From: Kitasatospora kifunensis
Lineage (GTDB): Bacteria > Actinomycetota > Actinomycetes > Streptomycetales > Streptomycetaceae
NCBI RefSeq assembly: GCF_014203855.1
Contig: NZ_JACHJV010000002.1
Span: forward strand, 62,001-126,000
Reading direction: 5' to 3'
Length of the DNA stretch: 64,000 nucleotides
Below are positions 1 through 8,177 of the stretch, piece after piece. The translations under genes and the position numbers were made by a program. Position 1 is the first letter of the stretch; every line of letters starts with the position of its first letter. The notes beneath the pieces were generated by a model. The model did no database searches. It was given only the letters and a program-made list of their open reading frames with translations, and was not told the DNA's origin.

Positions 1-182
1 ACTACCTCTGCAACGGCGCCGTGATCTCCGCCCAGTTCGGCGACGCCAACGCCGACGCCGCCGCCAGGGCGACCCTGGCCCAGCTCTTCCCGGACCGGAC
101 CGTCGAACAGCTCGACATCGACTACATCGGAGCGGGCGGCGGCGGCATCCACTGCGTCACCCAGCAGCAGCCCGTCCCGTAG
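1..182 (+). CDS. agmatine deiminase family protein, C-terminal end (partial)
   Basis: Reading from base 3, the last 59 codons of a gene that begins outside the window run to TAG at 180-182. The peptide contains NGAVISAQFGD, then FPDRTVEQLDIDYI and ends GAGGGGIHCVTQQQPVP. The GGGGIHC segment, with the catalytic cysteine just before a TQQ(Q)P tail, is the signature end of agmatine deiminases (peptidyl-arginine deiminase-type fold, PF04371). These hydrolyse agmatine to N-carbamoylputrescine and ammonia in the cytoplasm. Only the C-terminus is visible, so substrate and operon context are unknown. It converges on the minus-strand macro-domain gene and is separated from it by a hairpin. Confidence 0.85.
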   Translation, partial: YLCNGAVISAQFGDANADAAARATLAQLFPDRTVEQLDIDYIGAGGGGIHCVTQQQPVP

Positions 183-192
183 GGGCCGCAGT

Positions 193-228
193 CCTTGAGG
201 GGACGTGCCCGTCAACGTCCCCTCAGGG
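193..228. terminator. bidirectional hairpin terminator between convergent genes
   Basis: Perfect 11-bp arms, TGAGGGGACGT at 196-206 and ACGTCCCCTCA at 215-225, with an 8-nt loop, extendable by three weaker pairs. It lies between the end of the deiminase gene (182) and the end of the minus-strand macro gene (260), so it can serve both. No T-tract follows, which is usual in high-GC actinobacteria. Confidence 0.7.
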
Positions 229-259
229 AGCGGAAGAAGGACGGTTCGGCACGCAGTCG

Positions 260-1294
260 TCAGTTCGCGTCCAGGGCCCGGATCACCGTGCGGATCTGGG
301 CCGGGTGGTGGACCAGCAGGTGGAGGTCCCAGGTGGCGCCGCGGGAGAGTTCGGCCTCCAGGGCGGCCCAGAGCGCGCGCAGGCTGAGCTCCGAGGCGAG
401 GCCACCGCGGCCGGCGCCGAGCAGCGGGAAGCAGATCGAGCGCAGCGGTGGACGGTGGGCGTCGTGCTCCTCGGTGAGCAGGGCGAGGGCACGGGCGGCG
501 CAGCGGGTGATGTCGGCCGGGTGGACGTCGTAGTCGTTGGTGCCGGCCCGTGGCACGGCCACCGCGGCGTGGTAGATCCGGCGGATGCCCTGCCGCTCCA
601 GGGCGCCCGCCGTGGTGGGGGCGACGGTGCCGGGTGGGACGGGCCGGCCGGCCGCGCCGTGCTCGTCGAGCCAGCGCCGCAGTTCGACCGAGAGCCGGTC
701 CTCGAGGACGTCCCCGGTCGGCCCGCGCAGCGCGCCCGCGCGGCGCAGGGCGGCCGAGACCGAGGACTTGTACGCTTCCGCGAGCGCCAGGTAGACGTTG
801 CTGGGGGAGACCACCACGTCCACGTCGCGCAGCAGGTCGACCGGGTGGGCGTGCAGGTGTACCCGCACGGTCCGGCCCTGGTGCGGGACGCGCAGCAGCC
901 GGTGTGCGGAGACCGTCTGCCAGCTCGGCTCGGGCGGGTCGGCGGCCTGGGTCAGCTGGTCCGCGAGCCGCCCCAGGACCAGGAGTTCCTGGTGGCGGCG
1001 GAACCGTTCGACGCTCACCGAGTAGACCTGCGCCGCGTACTTGCGCCGCTCGGCGGCGGGCCAGTCGCTGGTGCCGGGGGCCAGCCCGAGGGTGTACTCG
1101 GCCGCGTCCCGCAGACTGCCCTGTTCCAGGCGCGCCACCGCCCGGCGGAGCAACTCCTCGACGTCGCCCGGTGGTTCCGCCAGCGCTGCCAGGCGCGGCA
1201 GAGCCGCCTCGCGCAGTCGCAGCGGGCCGAGGCGTCTGACGGCCCGCAGTTCGTCGAGCAGCGCGGCACGGTCGAGGTCGGCACTGTCCGGCAT
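260..1294 (-). CDS. macro-domain (ADP-ribose-binding) protein, last gene of the conflict operon
   Basis: 344 residues. The N-terminal third is helical, Leu/Arg/Ala-rich and unassigned. From about residue 150 the protein reads as a macro domain: VDVVVSPSN (the adenosine/ribose-contacting strand-loop, normally V-N-A-A-N), a helix AEAYKSSVSAALRRAG, RIYHAAVAV and CFPLLGAGRGGL, the phosphate-binding loop, near residue 290. Macro domains bind or hydrolyse ADP-ribose and O-acetyl-ADP-ribose, and some remove ADP-ribose from proteins. A gap of 55 bases separates it from the upstream membrane GTPase gene, the only non-overlapping junction in the operon. With the RES-domain gene elsewhere in the operon it suggests that NAD or ADP-ribose chemistry is part of the system. 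Which substrate, and whether it is catalytic or only a sensor, cannot be told. Confidence 0.75.
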   Translation of the reverse strand: MPDSADLDRAALLDELRAVRRLGPLRLREAALPRLAALAEPPGDVEELLRRAVARLEQGSLRDAAEYTLGLAPGTSDWPAAERRKYAAQVYSVSVERFRRHQELLVLGRLADQLTQAADPPEPSWQTVSAHRLLRVPHQGRTVRVHLHAHPVDLLRDVDVVVSPSNVYLALAEAYKSSVSAALRRAGALRGPTGDVLEDRLSVELRRWLDEHGAAGRPVPPGTVAPTTAGALERQGIRRIYHAAVAVPRAGTNDYDVHPADITRCAARALALLTEEHDAHRPPLRSICFPLLGAGRGGLASELSLRALWAALEAELSRGATWDLHLLVHHPAQIRTVIRALDAN

Positions 1295-1349
1295 GGCCCC
1301 AACGATGGCACTGCGGAGGGTCGTTCACAAGTTTCTCCCCGGGACCTGC

Positions 1350-3047
1350 TCAACGCCGCACCCGCACCCGCACCCGGACCGGCGACGGCTCCGCCGCCTG
1401 CTGCTGCCGGTCCGGGCGCACGGCGGCGGCGCGGGCCCGCCGGTTGCCCGCCAGGCACCACTGCAGCAGCGGCGTCACGCTCTCGTGCACCTGCGGCTCA
1501 GCCGCACCCCCCTCTGCCGACTCCGCCGACTCCGGCGAGCTGACCAGGAGCGCGGCCGTGAAGAAGAACCGCACCTCGCGGAAGTCCAACCGCATCGCCC
1601 GCACCAGGTTGCCCAGCCCCAACTCCTGTGCCAGCCAGGCCGCCGCCGCATCGCTGTCGCGCTGCCTGGCCCAGTCCGATGGCCAGTCCAGCACCTGCTC
1701 CAGCAGGTCGGCCTTGCTGATCGCGACCGCCAGCCGGCAGCGGCGTAGCGGCACGGCCATGGCCTGGATCGCCGCGGTCGCCTGGTCGAAGACCTGCTGG
1801 GGCGGCATGTCGGAGGCGAGCGTGCGGTCGAGACGGTCCTGTTGCTCCGCGCTGAGCCGCTCCCAGAAGGCCGGGACCGCGAGCGGGTCGAGGACGAAGA
1901 GGAAGGTCCGGGCGGCCCGTGCGTAGCGCAGCACGTCGGTGTCCTCGCGCTTGACGAAGCGCTCGCCGGCGGTGTCGAAGAGGTGCAGCAGGCGCGGCGG
2001 CCGGTCCCGGTCGAGCAGCAGGGAGTAGGCGCGGCGCAGTTCGCGCTGAGTGGCGCGCGGGTGGCCGCTGATCTCCAGCACCTCGCGCAGCAGGCGGTAG
2101 CGCTCCGCGGTCTCCTCGTCGGCGCACCGGCCGGGGGCGCGGCCGTCCGGGGCGGGCCGCTGAAGGTTCGTCAGCAAGGCCGCCATCAGCTGGGTCTTGC
2201 CGGCCGCCCGGCCGCCGACCAGGGGCAGCGCGAACTCGGCGAGTCGGCCGGTCTCGGTGCTCAGTTGGCGCCCGCAGTTGGCGTGCGTGCAGTAGCCCGG
2301 CAGCCGGTAGCGGCCGCCCAGCAGCGTGGTGGCCAGCCGCTGCCCGCACGCGCAGCGGCGGCGCAGGATGCCGTAGCGGCCGGGACGCAGTTCGGTGTGC
2401 CGACGCCGGCAGTCCTCGTTGGCGCACTCGTGGACCGGCAACCGCACCCGCTCGAAGCAGTGCGGGCAGAGCACGCCCTCCTGGAGGCCGCGCAGCCGCA
2501 GTGCCACCAGGTCGAGCCCGCGCAGCACGCCTGCGGTGAGCCGGGCGCCCAGCTGCAGGAGCAGGACCAGCAGCCAGTGCAGCAGTTGGCAGGTGGCCAG
2601 CAGCGGCACGGCGAGCAGCACGCCGACCGCCAGGCCCAGGTAGAGGGCCAGGCCGAGCGGGATGGTGGCGGGCCGCCGACGGGCCGGGCTCTGCTCGATG
2701 CGGTTCGTGACGGTCCGGAAGGCGTCGACCGTGGTGCGCCGGCCGAGTCGGCGGCCGTGCTCGGCGAGCAGCAGCAGGTCGCGCTGGGCCGGGCCGAACC
2801 AGTAGTTGCGGGCGGCGGGTTGCGGTTCGTCGTCGGGGCGCGGCAGCGGGCGGGTCTGGTACTGCGGCTCGTGCCGGCGCAGCACGGCGTCGAGCAGCCT
2901 GGCGTACGCCAGCAGCAGCCGGGCCGCGAACTGAAAGGCCTGAGCGGCGGCCAGCACCGGGGCGACGACCAGCAGGAAGACGGTGAGCGCGGCGAGGTAG
3001 ATCAGGAAGAGCGGCACTCCGCCGATGAGTTCGGCCAACGGACTCAC
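1350..3047 (-). CDS. membrane-anchored double-GTPase family protein (zinc-ribbon + TRAFAC-like P-loop)
   Basis: 565 residues. Hydrophobic segments at about 8-35 and 128-175 (VGVLLAVPLLATCQ...) predict membrane anchoring. They are followed by paired zinc-ribbon motifs (CPHC...C...C, then CxC...C...C) at about 195-265 and a GTPase core: P-loop VGGRAAGKT near 276, LFDTAGE near 357 (the G3 DxxG with the DTAG form typical of TRAFAC GTPases) and ISKAD near 444 (a variant of the G4 NKxD). This is the architecture of the Double-GTPase (DO-GTPase2) family found in bacterial NTP-dependent conflict systems. The tail is rich in Arg/Val. The ATG overlaps the GAP1 stop (ATGA), so the two are translationally coupled. 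It probably acts at the inner membrane as a switch with the soluble GTPase at 5505-6722. Confidence 0.8.
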   Translation of the reverse strand: MSPLAELIGGVPLFLIYLAALTVFLLVVAPVLAAAQAFQFAARLLLAYARLLDAVLRRHEPQYQTRPLPRPDDEPQPAARNYWFGPAQRDLLLLAEHGRRLGRRTTVDAFRTVTNRIEQSPARRRPATIPLGLALYLGLAVGVLLAVPLLATCQLLHWLLVLLLQLGARLTAGVLRGLDLVALRLRGLQEGVLCPHCFERVRLPVHECANEDCRRRHTELRPGRYGILRRRCACGQRLATTLLGGRYRLPGYCTHANCGRQLSTETGRLAEFALPLVGGRAAGKTQLMAALLTNLQRPAPDGRAPGRCADEETAERYRLLREVLEISGHPRATQRELRRAYSLLLDRDRPPRLLHLFDTAGERFVKREDTDVLRYARAARTFLFVLDPLAVPAFWERLSAEQQDRLDRTLASDMPPQQVFDQATAAIQAMAVPLRRCRLAVAISKADLLEQVLDWPSDWARQRDSDAAAAWLAQELGLGNLVRAMRLDFREVRFFFTAALLVSSPESAESAEGGAAEPQVHESVTPLLQWCLAGNRRARAAAVRPDRQQQAAEPSPVRVRVRVRR

Positions 3048-5503
3048 TCCTCGGGGGTCTGCGGGGCGGGCCTGGTGCCGTCGGGTTGCCTGCGGCGGCC
3101 GGGAAGCCAGCTCGTGACCCGCTGACCGACCGTCGGTTGGCGCTGTGCCAGCGCACGTGCCAGGTGCTCGGCCCAGAGCTGGTGGACCGGTTCCAGGGTG
3201 CGCACCAGCCGGGCCAGATCCGCGGCGGGCCAGTGGTCACGGGCGTGTTCGAGCGTTGCCTTCACCAGCGCCCGCGGTTCCTCCGCCAGTGGGGTGCAGC
3301 TGATGGCCGCCAGGTGGCTGATCAGTGGCGGGCTCGCCGGGGTGGCGCGGCCCACCCGCCGGGTCTGCTCGTTGAGCAGGGTGAGGTACGCGTGTGTCGT
3401 GCGTTGGTCCAGTTGGTCCAGTTCTCCGAGCAGCGCCCCGGTCGCGATGGGATCAAGCACCATCCGGTCGGCCAGCGCGCGCGGCAGCCGCCTGCGTAGC
3501 AGGGCCCAGGCCGGCAGCCAGTGCTCGGGCGGCGGCCGGTCCAGCAGCTTGGCGAGGCGGTCGGCGGACTGCGCCTGTTCCAGGAGCCGCTGCAGCTCCA
3601 TCGTGTATCCGACGCAGCGCTTCGCGTCGTTCGTCAGCCAGCTGTCCCTGGCCGGCACGGCCAGCATCTCGCTCAGCAGCAGGAAGTTGGCCAGCTCCAG
3701 CGCTCCGGGCACCTCCCGCAGGACGGTCGCGGCGAGCCACTGGCGGGCGCCCGCGTCCCAGCGCAGGTCCGGAGCCAGCCGCGGGAGGAGCGCGAGGGCC
3801 TCGGAGTGGGACCAGCGGTTCCCGCTGCCCGGCCAGAGCGACTGCAGCAGCACGAGGTCGAGCAGGCCCGTCCCGCGTAGCCGCAGGATCTCCAGTAGCG
3901 CTTGGACTGCCAGCTGCGGCCGGCGTTCGACCCGGACCACCAGGAAGTCCTCCAGCAGGGCACGGCGCCCGGCCAGGTCCTCCGCGGTGATCAGCTCGGC
4001 GGGCAGCATCCGCAGCACCTCGCGGAACTGCCCGGGGCGCCCGCCCTCCAGCCGCAGCACGGCGTCCACCAGGCCGAGGCGGAAGCCGGGCCAGCGCTGG
4101 ACGGCGGCCGACAGCGGCTGTGCCAGTCCGGCCAGTGAGTTGGCGGTCACCGCGGTGGCGAGCAGCTGCTCGGTGATCCGGGCGCCGTGCCGGGCGAGTT
4201 CGGGCTCGGGTGGGGTCAAGCCGGCGCCGTCCGCCCAGGCCAGCAGGCGCAGCGCGGCTGAGCCGTGGGCTGCCTGAAAGAGCGTCAGCCACAGGGCGGT
4301 GGTCTGCGTCCGCTGCTGCGGGTCGGTGATCGGGACCAGCTCCAGGGCTTGCGGGGAGCCGTCCCGGAAGAGCAGCAGGTCGTGCTCGACCACCTCGCCG
4401 GTCAGCTGCTGGGTGAGAGCGGGCAGCCCGGCGGCGCGTGCCGTGCGGATCAGCTCGGCCAACTGCTCGCGGCTGAGCCGCTGCTGGCGGTGCAGGTTGC
4501 CGATGACGGCTCCGACCGCCGGGTCCGGCAGCCAGTCGGCGCGCTTCAGCCAGGCGATCACCGCCGTGATGTCCTGCTGGGTCAGCGGGGTACCGCCCGC
4601 CGCCGCGGTCGCCGCGGCGGGGCCGTGCCAGTCGTCGGCGACCTGCTCGTCGCCGAGCAGGTACTCCTCGGTGCGGGCCCAGAAGATCCGGGCCGCGGGC
4701 AGGTCGATCCGGGCGAGCAGCCGCACCAGCGGGTGCGTCGGCAGCTGCGGGACCCGGCCCTGCACCAGGTCCAGCAGGTGGAAGGCGTCCTGCTGATCCG
4801 GTCCGAGGTCGATCCGGATCTCCGGCACCGTGCCGACCAGGTGCAGCCTGGCCCGGTCGGGCCGGTGCAGGTAGGTGGCGAAGGAGAGTTGACGGGCCAG
4901 CGGTGGCGGCAGCAGGTAGCAGAGGGCCGCGAACCAGTGCGCGACCCGATCCGAGTCGTGCTCCACCAGCAGCACCGTGCGCTCGTGCGCCAACGCGTCC
5001 AGGGTCGCGGCGAGCAGCGGTCCCAGCAGTTCGCCGTGCGGGTGTTCGCGCAGGAAGCGGCCGACCGCGGGGCGGGATAGCGGACCAGGGGGGACGCTGG
5101 TGAGTTCGGGCAGCTGGGTGCTCTCGACCGGTGTGCTCCGCCACAGAGGCGAGTCCCAGAGCTCGATGCCCAACCGGCCGCCGCCGTCGTGCCCGAAGTC
5201 CGCGGTGCTCAGGGCATGGACGAAGTAGTTGCCGAAGCGCCGCGCGGAGTCGCGCCCGACGTAGCCCACCCGCGCCGACAGGCAGGGGCTGCCCGGCACG
5301 TGCACCAGGTTCACCGGACAGCGCGCCAGCTCCTGCGGGGTCTGCGAGTTGAGCAGCGAGCGGGGCGGCTCGTAGGCGGTGAGCGCCTCCACCTGGCGCA
5401 TCGTCTCGGCGGAGACCTCCGGGGTGACCGCGTTGAACTGGTAGCCCGCGTAGCCGCTCAGGCCGTGCTCGCAGGAGGTGTAGTACAGCTGCTGGAAGGC
5501 CAT
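3044..5503 (-). CDS. GTPase-associated protein 1 (GAP1-N/M/C architecture)
   Basis: 819 residues. The N-terminal 150 residues (AFQQLYYTSCEHGLSGYAGYQ..., then GSPCLSARVGYVGRDSARRFGNYFVHAL) match the GAP1-N type 2 domain, recognisable by the LYYTSC start and the RxGNYFVH motif. A middle alpha/beta region (LLVEHDSDRVAHWFAALCYLLPP...LSFATYL) corresponds to GAP1-M. The remaining 500 residues are leucine-rich and helical. Such proteins are known only from genomic association with double-GTPases; a role as partner or activator of the GTPases is inferred, not demonstrated. It starts 1 base after the stop of the soluble GTPase gene and overlaps the membrane GTPase gene by 4 bases, so the three form one coupled set. 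Confidence 0.8.
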   Translation of the reverse strand: MAFQQLYYTSCEHGLSGYAGYQFNAVTPEVSAETMRQVEALTAYEPPRSLLNSQTPQELARCPVNLVHVPGSPCLSARVGYVGRDSARRFGNYFVHALSTADFGHDGGGRLGIELWDSPLWRSTPVESTQLPELTSVPPGPLSRPAVGRFLREHPHGELLGPLLAATLDALAHERTVLLVEHDSDRVAHWFAALCYLLPPPLARQLSFATYLHRPDRARLHLVGTVPEIRIDLGPDQQDAFHLLDLVQGRVPQLPTHPLVRLLARIDLPAARIFWARTEEYLLGDEQVADDWHGPAAATAAAGGTPLTQQDITAVIAWLKRADWLPDPAVGAVIGNLHRQQRLSREQLAELIRTARAAGLPALTQQLTGEVVEHDLLLFRDGSPQALELVPITDPQQRTQTTALWLTLFQAAHGSAALRLLAWADGAGLTPPEPELARHGARITEQLLATAVTANSLAGLAQPLSAAVQRWPGFRLGLVDAVLRLEGGRPGQFREVLRMLPAELITAEDLAGRRALLEDFLVVRVERRPQLAVQALLEILRLRGTGLLDLVLLQSLWPGSGNRWSHSEALALLPRLAPDLRWDAGARQWLAATVLREVPGALELANFLLLSEMLAVPARDSWLTNDAKRCVGYTMELQRLLEQAQSADRLAKLLDRPPPEHWLPAWALLRRRLPRALADRMVLDPIATGALLGELDQLDQRTTHAYLTLLNEQTRRVGRATPASPPLISHLAAISCTPLAEEPRALVKATLEHARDHWPAADLARLVRTLEPVHQLWAEHLARALAQRQPTVGQRVTSWLPGRRRQPDGTRPAPQTPEE

Positions 5504-5504
5504 C

Positions 5505-6722
5505 TCACCCCCGCCCGTGCCTGGCCACCGAGCCGAACTCGCTCAGCAGCCAGAGCAGTGGATCGGTCACCCGGTAGGGCTGGATGCCGGTGGGCGCCAC
5601 CCGGCTGTCGGCCGTGGGGCTGTTGCCGAGTGCGGAGATCCCGAAGTACCGGTAGCGCTGGTAGTTGGTCTCCAGGATCTGGTCGATCGCCCCGCCGCGC
5701 CACTCCCGCAGCAGGTGCCGCACCTCCTCGTGGACGTCGAGGCTGTCCGCGGTGTGGAAGCGCTCGTCGCCCGGCGGTTGGGCGAGCAGCGGGCTGCCCG
5801 GCGCGAGGCCGTCCCAGAAGGCGTCGAGTTTGGCGAAGACCACCGCGATCGGCGTGCTGATCCGGCCCGCCCCGCGGCGGCTCGGGCGCAGGCGCGCGCC
5901 GAGGCCGCCGCCGGCTCGGTAGGGCAGCAGCATGCTGGTCACCCGGGAGAGCACGTTGATGGGGGAGTCCTCCCCCTCGGTCTGCGGCAGCACGCTGCCC
6001 GGCCGCGCGAGCGGGCGGCTGCCGGGGAACTGGAGCGGGTCCAGGATCAGGATGATCCCGTCGGCGTTGGCCAGGTAGCGGGTGTTCACCTGGATGCTCT
6101 CGTGCGAGTTGAAGTCCTCGCCCGCGGTGTCGAAGAAGGAGAGCAGCGTGTGCTCAGGGCGCGAGTGCAGCAGCCGCCGGCGCTCCAGGCCGAACCGGAA
6201 GACGAGCGGGTCCACCCGGTTGTCGTTGGCCACGGCGGTCCGGGTGCCGTGGAAGAGCTGGCTGTCCTGGTAGAGCGGCTCCTGGTAGTCGGTGCCGAAC
6301 CGGGTCATCGTCTCGTCGTCGGCGGCCATCAGCGCGAAGCCACCACGGGCGCCCACCCTGTTCATCAACTCGTGCAGCAGCACGGTCATGTAGACCGTCT
6401 TGCCGGAGGCCTTGGCACCGACCATGGCGATCAGCCGGTTGTCCACCACCCCGAACTGGGCGGGCAGCGTGCTGTGGCAGACCGGGCAGATCCGGAAGGT
6501 GGTCACGGCCTCGCACTGCGGGCACGGAGCGAGCTGGGTGCGCCCGTCGGCGGTGAAGACCGGGCCGAGTTCGCCGCGCAGGCCCCGGCGTTCGACCAGT
6601 ACCGGATCCCGCTCACGCTTGCAGCGCTTGCCGGCCGGGCTGGTCTGGGTGCTGCACCGGAACATGATCTCGCGGACCGTGAAGGTCTCGTAGCAGTACG
6701 GGCAGGCGAGGCTGGCGGCCAT
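5505..6722 (-). CDS. soluble double-GTPase family protein with N-terminal zinc ribbons
   Basis: 405 residues with no membrane segment. It opens with a zinc-ribbon (CPYC, about 8-11, then C...C) and a second CPQC...CPVC pair near 68-83. A P-loop VGAKASGKT follows at about 101, FFDTAGEDF near 196, a strand ILILDPLQF, and FAKLDAF (G4-like) near 300. DTAG and a Lys-Leu-Asp in place of NKxD place it in the DO-GTPase group, a paralogue of the membrane protein at 1350-3047. It presumably binds GTP and works with GAP1, encoded one base downstream. In the current sequence the gene is cut off from its upstream partner (Hsp70) by an inserted tnpB element. Before that insertion its ATG directly abutted the Hsp70 stop (TGAATG). 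Its transcription now must run through the element or start inside it. Confidence 0.8.
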   Translation of the reverse strand: MAASLACPYCYETFTVREIMFRCSTQTSPAGKRCKRERDPVLVERRGLRGELGPVFTADGRTQLAPCPQCEAVTTFRICPVCHSTLPAQFGVVDNRLIAMVGAKASGKTVYMTVLLHELMNRVGARGGFALMAADDETMTRFGTDYQEPLYQDSQLFHGTRTAVANDNRVDPLVFRFGLERRRLLHSRPEHTLLSFFDTAGEDFNSHESIQVNTRYLANADGIILILDPLQFPGSRPLARPGSVLPQTEGEDSPINVLSRVTSMLLPYRAGGGLGARLRPSRRGAGRISTPIAVVFAKLDAFWDGLAPGSPLLAQPPGDERFHTADSLDVHEEVRHLLREWRGGAIDQILETNYQRYRYFGISALGNSPTADSRVAPTGIQPYRVTDPLLWLLSEFGSVARHGRG

Positions 6723-6749
6723 TCAGGTCACCGGATCTTTCCCAGTATG

Positions 6750-6769
6750 CCCCGGCCTTGAGGCCGGGG
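6750..6769. repeat. left-end subterminal hairpin of the tnpB element
   Basis: Perfect inverted repeat CCCCGGCC / GGCCGGGG with loop TTGA, 12 bases inside the left boundary. Subterminal hairpins of this kind are what the single-strand transposase TnpA recognises. The matching right-end hairpin (8132-8151, one A/C mismatch, loop CTTA) contains the tnpB stop codon and the present Hsp70 stop codon. Confidence 0.7.
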
Positions 6770-6890
6770 AGGTGGGGGCCCCGTCCGGGGGGTTGGGGGA
6801 GGGCCCTTGGCTCGGTGCCGTGATGCGGCGCAGTGGTCTTCGGTGGTTCTGGCGTGGGTCGTTGTCAGTGCCTGTCGGTAGGTTGGTCTC

Positions 6891-8144
6891 GTGCACCTCA
6901 GGTACTCCTATCGCGTCTATCCGACGGCAGGTCAGCGCACCTTGCTGGCCAGGACGTTCGGGTGTGCTCGGGTGGTGTACAACGACGCTCTCGCGGCACG
7001 GAAGGAGGCCCACAAGAGCGGCCTGCCGTATCCGAAGAGCACGGACCTGCAGAAGCAGGTCATCACGGTGGCGAAGAAGACCGCCGAGCGGGCATGGCTG
7101 GCCTCGGTCGGGGTGGACCCGCTGATCCAGTCCTTGCGGGACCTGGACACCGCGTACCGCAACTTCTTCGACGCGGTGTCGGGCAAGCGGCGCGGTGGCA
7201 GGGTGGGTCTGCCGGTGTTCAAGTCCCGCAAGGACAGCCGGCAGTCGATCCGGTTCAGTCGCAATGGGTTCCGCATCCGAGGCAACGGGAAGCTGAACCT
7301 GGCGAAGATCGGCGACGTACGGGTGAAGTGGTCCCGGGCGCTCCCGGTCGAGCCGTCGTCGGTGACGGTCGTCCTGGACCCGGCCGGGCGTTACCACGCG
7401 TCGTTCGTCGTGGACGTCGAGCCGGACACGCTGCCCGAACTCGACACCGAGGTCGGCATCGACCTCGGCTTGACCACCTACGCCGTGCTGTCGGACGGCA
7501 CGGTGATCGACAACCCCCGGTTCCTGCGCAAGGCTGAGAAGAGGCTCAAGGCCGCGCAGCGGGAGTTGTCCCGCAAGGCCAAGGGGTCGAAGAACCGGGC
7601 CAAGGCCCGCGTCAAGGTCGCTAAGGCGCATGCCAAGGTGGCCGACACCCGCAAGGACTGGCTGCACAAGCAGACGACCGGGATCATCCGCGAGAACCAA
7701 GCGATCTACCTGGAAGACCTGAACGTGCGCGGCCTCGGCCGTGGGCGGCTGGCGAAGTCCGTGCACGACGCCGCCTGGTCCACCTTCCGGCGACTCCTCG
7801 AAGAGAAGGGCGCCAGGTACGGGCGCACGGTTGGCATCGTGCACCGCATGTTCCCGTCCTCCCAGCTCTGCTCGGAGTGCGGGTACCGCGACGGACCCAA
7901 ACCACTCGTGGTCCGCGCGTGGACCTGTGGTGCGTGCGGTGTGCTGCATGACCGTGACCTCAACGCTGCTCGAAACATCCTGGCCGCCGGGCAGGCGGAC
8001 AGGCTAAACGCCCCTGGAGGGCCGGTCAGACCCGGTGTGGCAATCCCACGCCAGGCACGGCCCGTTGAACGGGGAACCCACCTCGGCGACCTGCCACGCA
8101 CGGGTATCCGTGCCGCAGGCGCGGGAGGAATCGCCACCCCTTAG
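6891..8144 (+). CDS. tnpB: RNA-guided endonuclease TnpB
   Basis: 417 residues from a GTG start. The N-terminal region RYSYRVYPTAGQRTLLARTFGCARVVYNDAL is the usual TnpB helix-turn-helix/REC opening. RuvC residues are intact: GIDLG (Asp near 191), YLEDLNV (Glu near 275) and DRDLNAARN (Asp near 356). The zinc ribbon CSECG...CGACG (near 325-345) is complete. Length and motif spacing match active TnpB nucleases, which cut double-stranded DNA next to a transposon-associated motif using a guide RNA from the element's right end. The 60-residue C-terminal tail after the last RuvC motif overlaps the predicted guide-RNA scaffold and is probably dispensable. It is encoded on the strand opposite to the host operon. 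Confidence 0.92.
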   Translation: MHLRYSYRVYPTAGQRTLLARTFGCARVVYNDALAARKEAHKSGLPYPKSTDLQKQVITVAKKTAERAWLASVGVDPLIQSLRDLDTAYRNFFDAVSGKRRGGRVGLPVFKSRKDSRQSIRFSRNGFRIRGNGKLNLAKIGDVRVKWSRALPVEPSSVTVVLDPAGRYHASFVVDVEPDTLPELDTEVGIDLGLTTYAVLSDGTVIDNPRFLRKAEKRLKAAQRELSRKAKGSKNRAKARVKVAKAHAKVADTRKDWLHKQTTGIIRENQAIYLEDLNVRGLGRGRLAKSVHDAAWSTFRRLLEEKGARYGRTVGIVHRMFPSSQLCSECGYRDGPKPLVVRAWTCGACGVLHDRDLNAARNILAAGQADRLNAPGGPVRPGVAIPRQARPVERGTHLGDLPRTGIRAAGAGGIATP

Positions 8145-8177
8145 GGCGGCGAGGAGGTCAATTTCAGTCTGTGCAGG
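8030..8177 (+). ncRNA. predicted omega RNA (reRNA) with guide reading into the Hsp70 3' end
   Basis: By analogy with characterised TnpB elements, the guide RNA is processed from the 3' end of the tnpB transcript through the right-end hairpin (8132-8151). Its guide is the host DNA immediately after the TCAA end, here TTTCAGTCTGTGCAGG from 8162. The 5' boundary given here is approximate. The sequence between 8030 and 8131 is rich in short pairable blocks, but I could not fold it. The guide would recognise the empty allele of this same Hsp70/GTPase junction. Confidence 0.5.

Larger units (their letters stand above)
6738..8161 (+). mobile_element. IS605-superfamily (IS1341-like) tnpB-only element
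   Basis: The element carries a tnpB gene and no tnpA. Its left end has a perfect hairpin (CCCCGGCC-TTGA-GGCCGGGG, 6750-6769). Its right end has a hairpin (8132-8151) followed by GAGGAGGTCAA, and TCAA is the canonical right cleavage end of IS200/IS605 elements. Boundaries are known to within 4 bases because TTTC occurs at both edges (6738-6741 and 8162-8165). Removing 6738-8161 joins the flanks so that the Hsp70 gene gains the codons Asp-Pro-Val-Thr-stop, with that stop abutting the GTPase ATG. This is strong evidence for the exact insertion point and for the absence of a target duplication, as expected for this superfamily. Without tnpA it must be mobilised in trans. Confidence 0.85.

Noticed and set aside
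6723..8165. A tnpA (Y1 transposase) partner or IS607-type serine recombinase in the tnpB element
   Set aside because: Only about 150 bases lie before tnpB, and they encode nothing recognisable. The element is tnpB-only.
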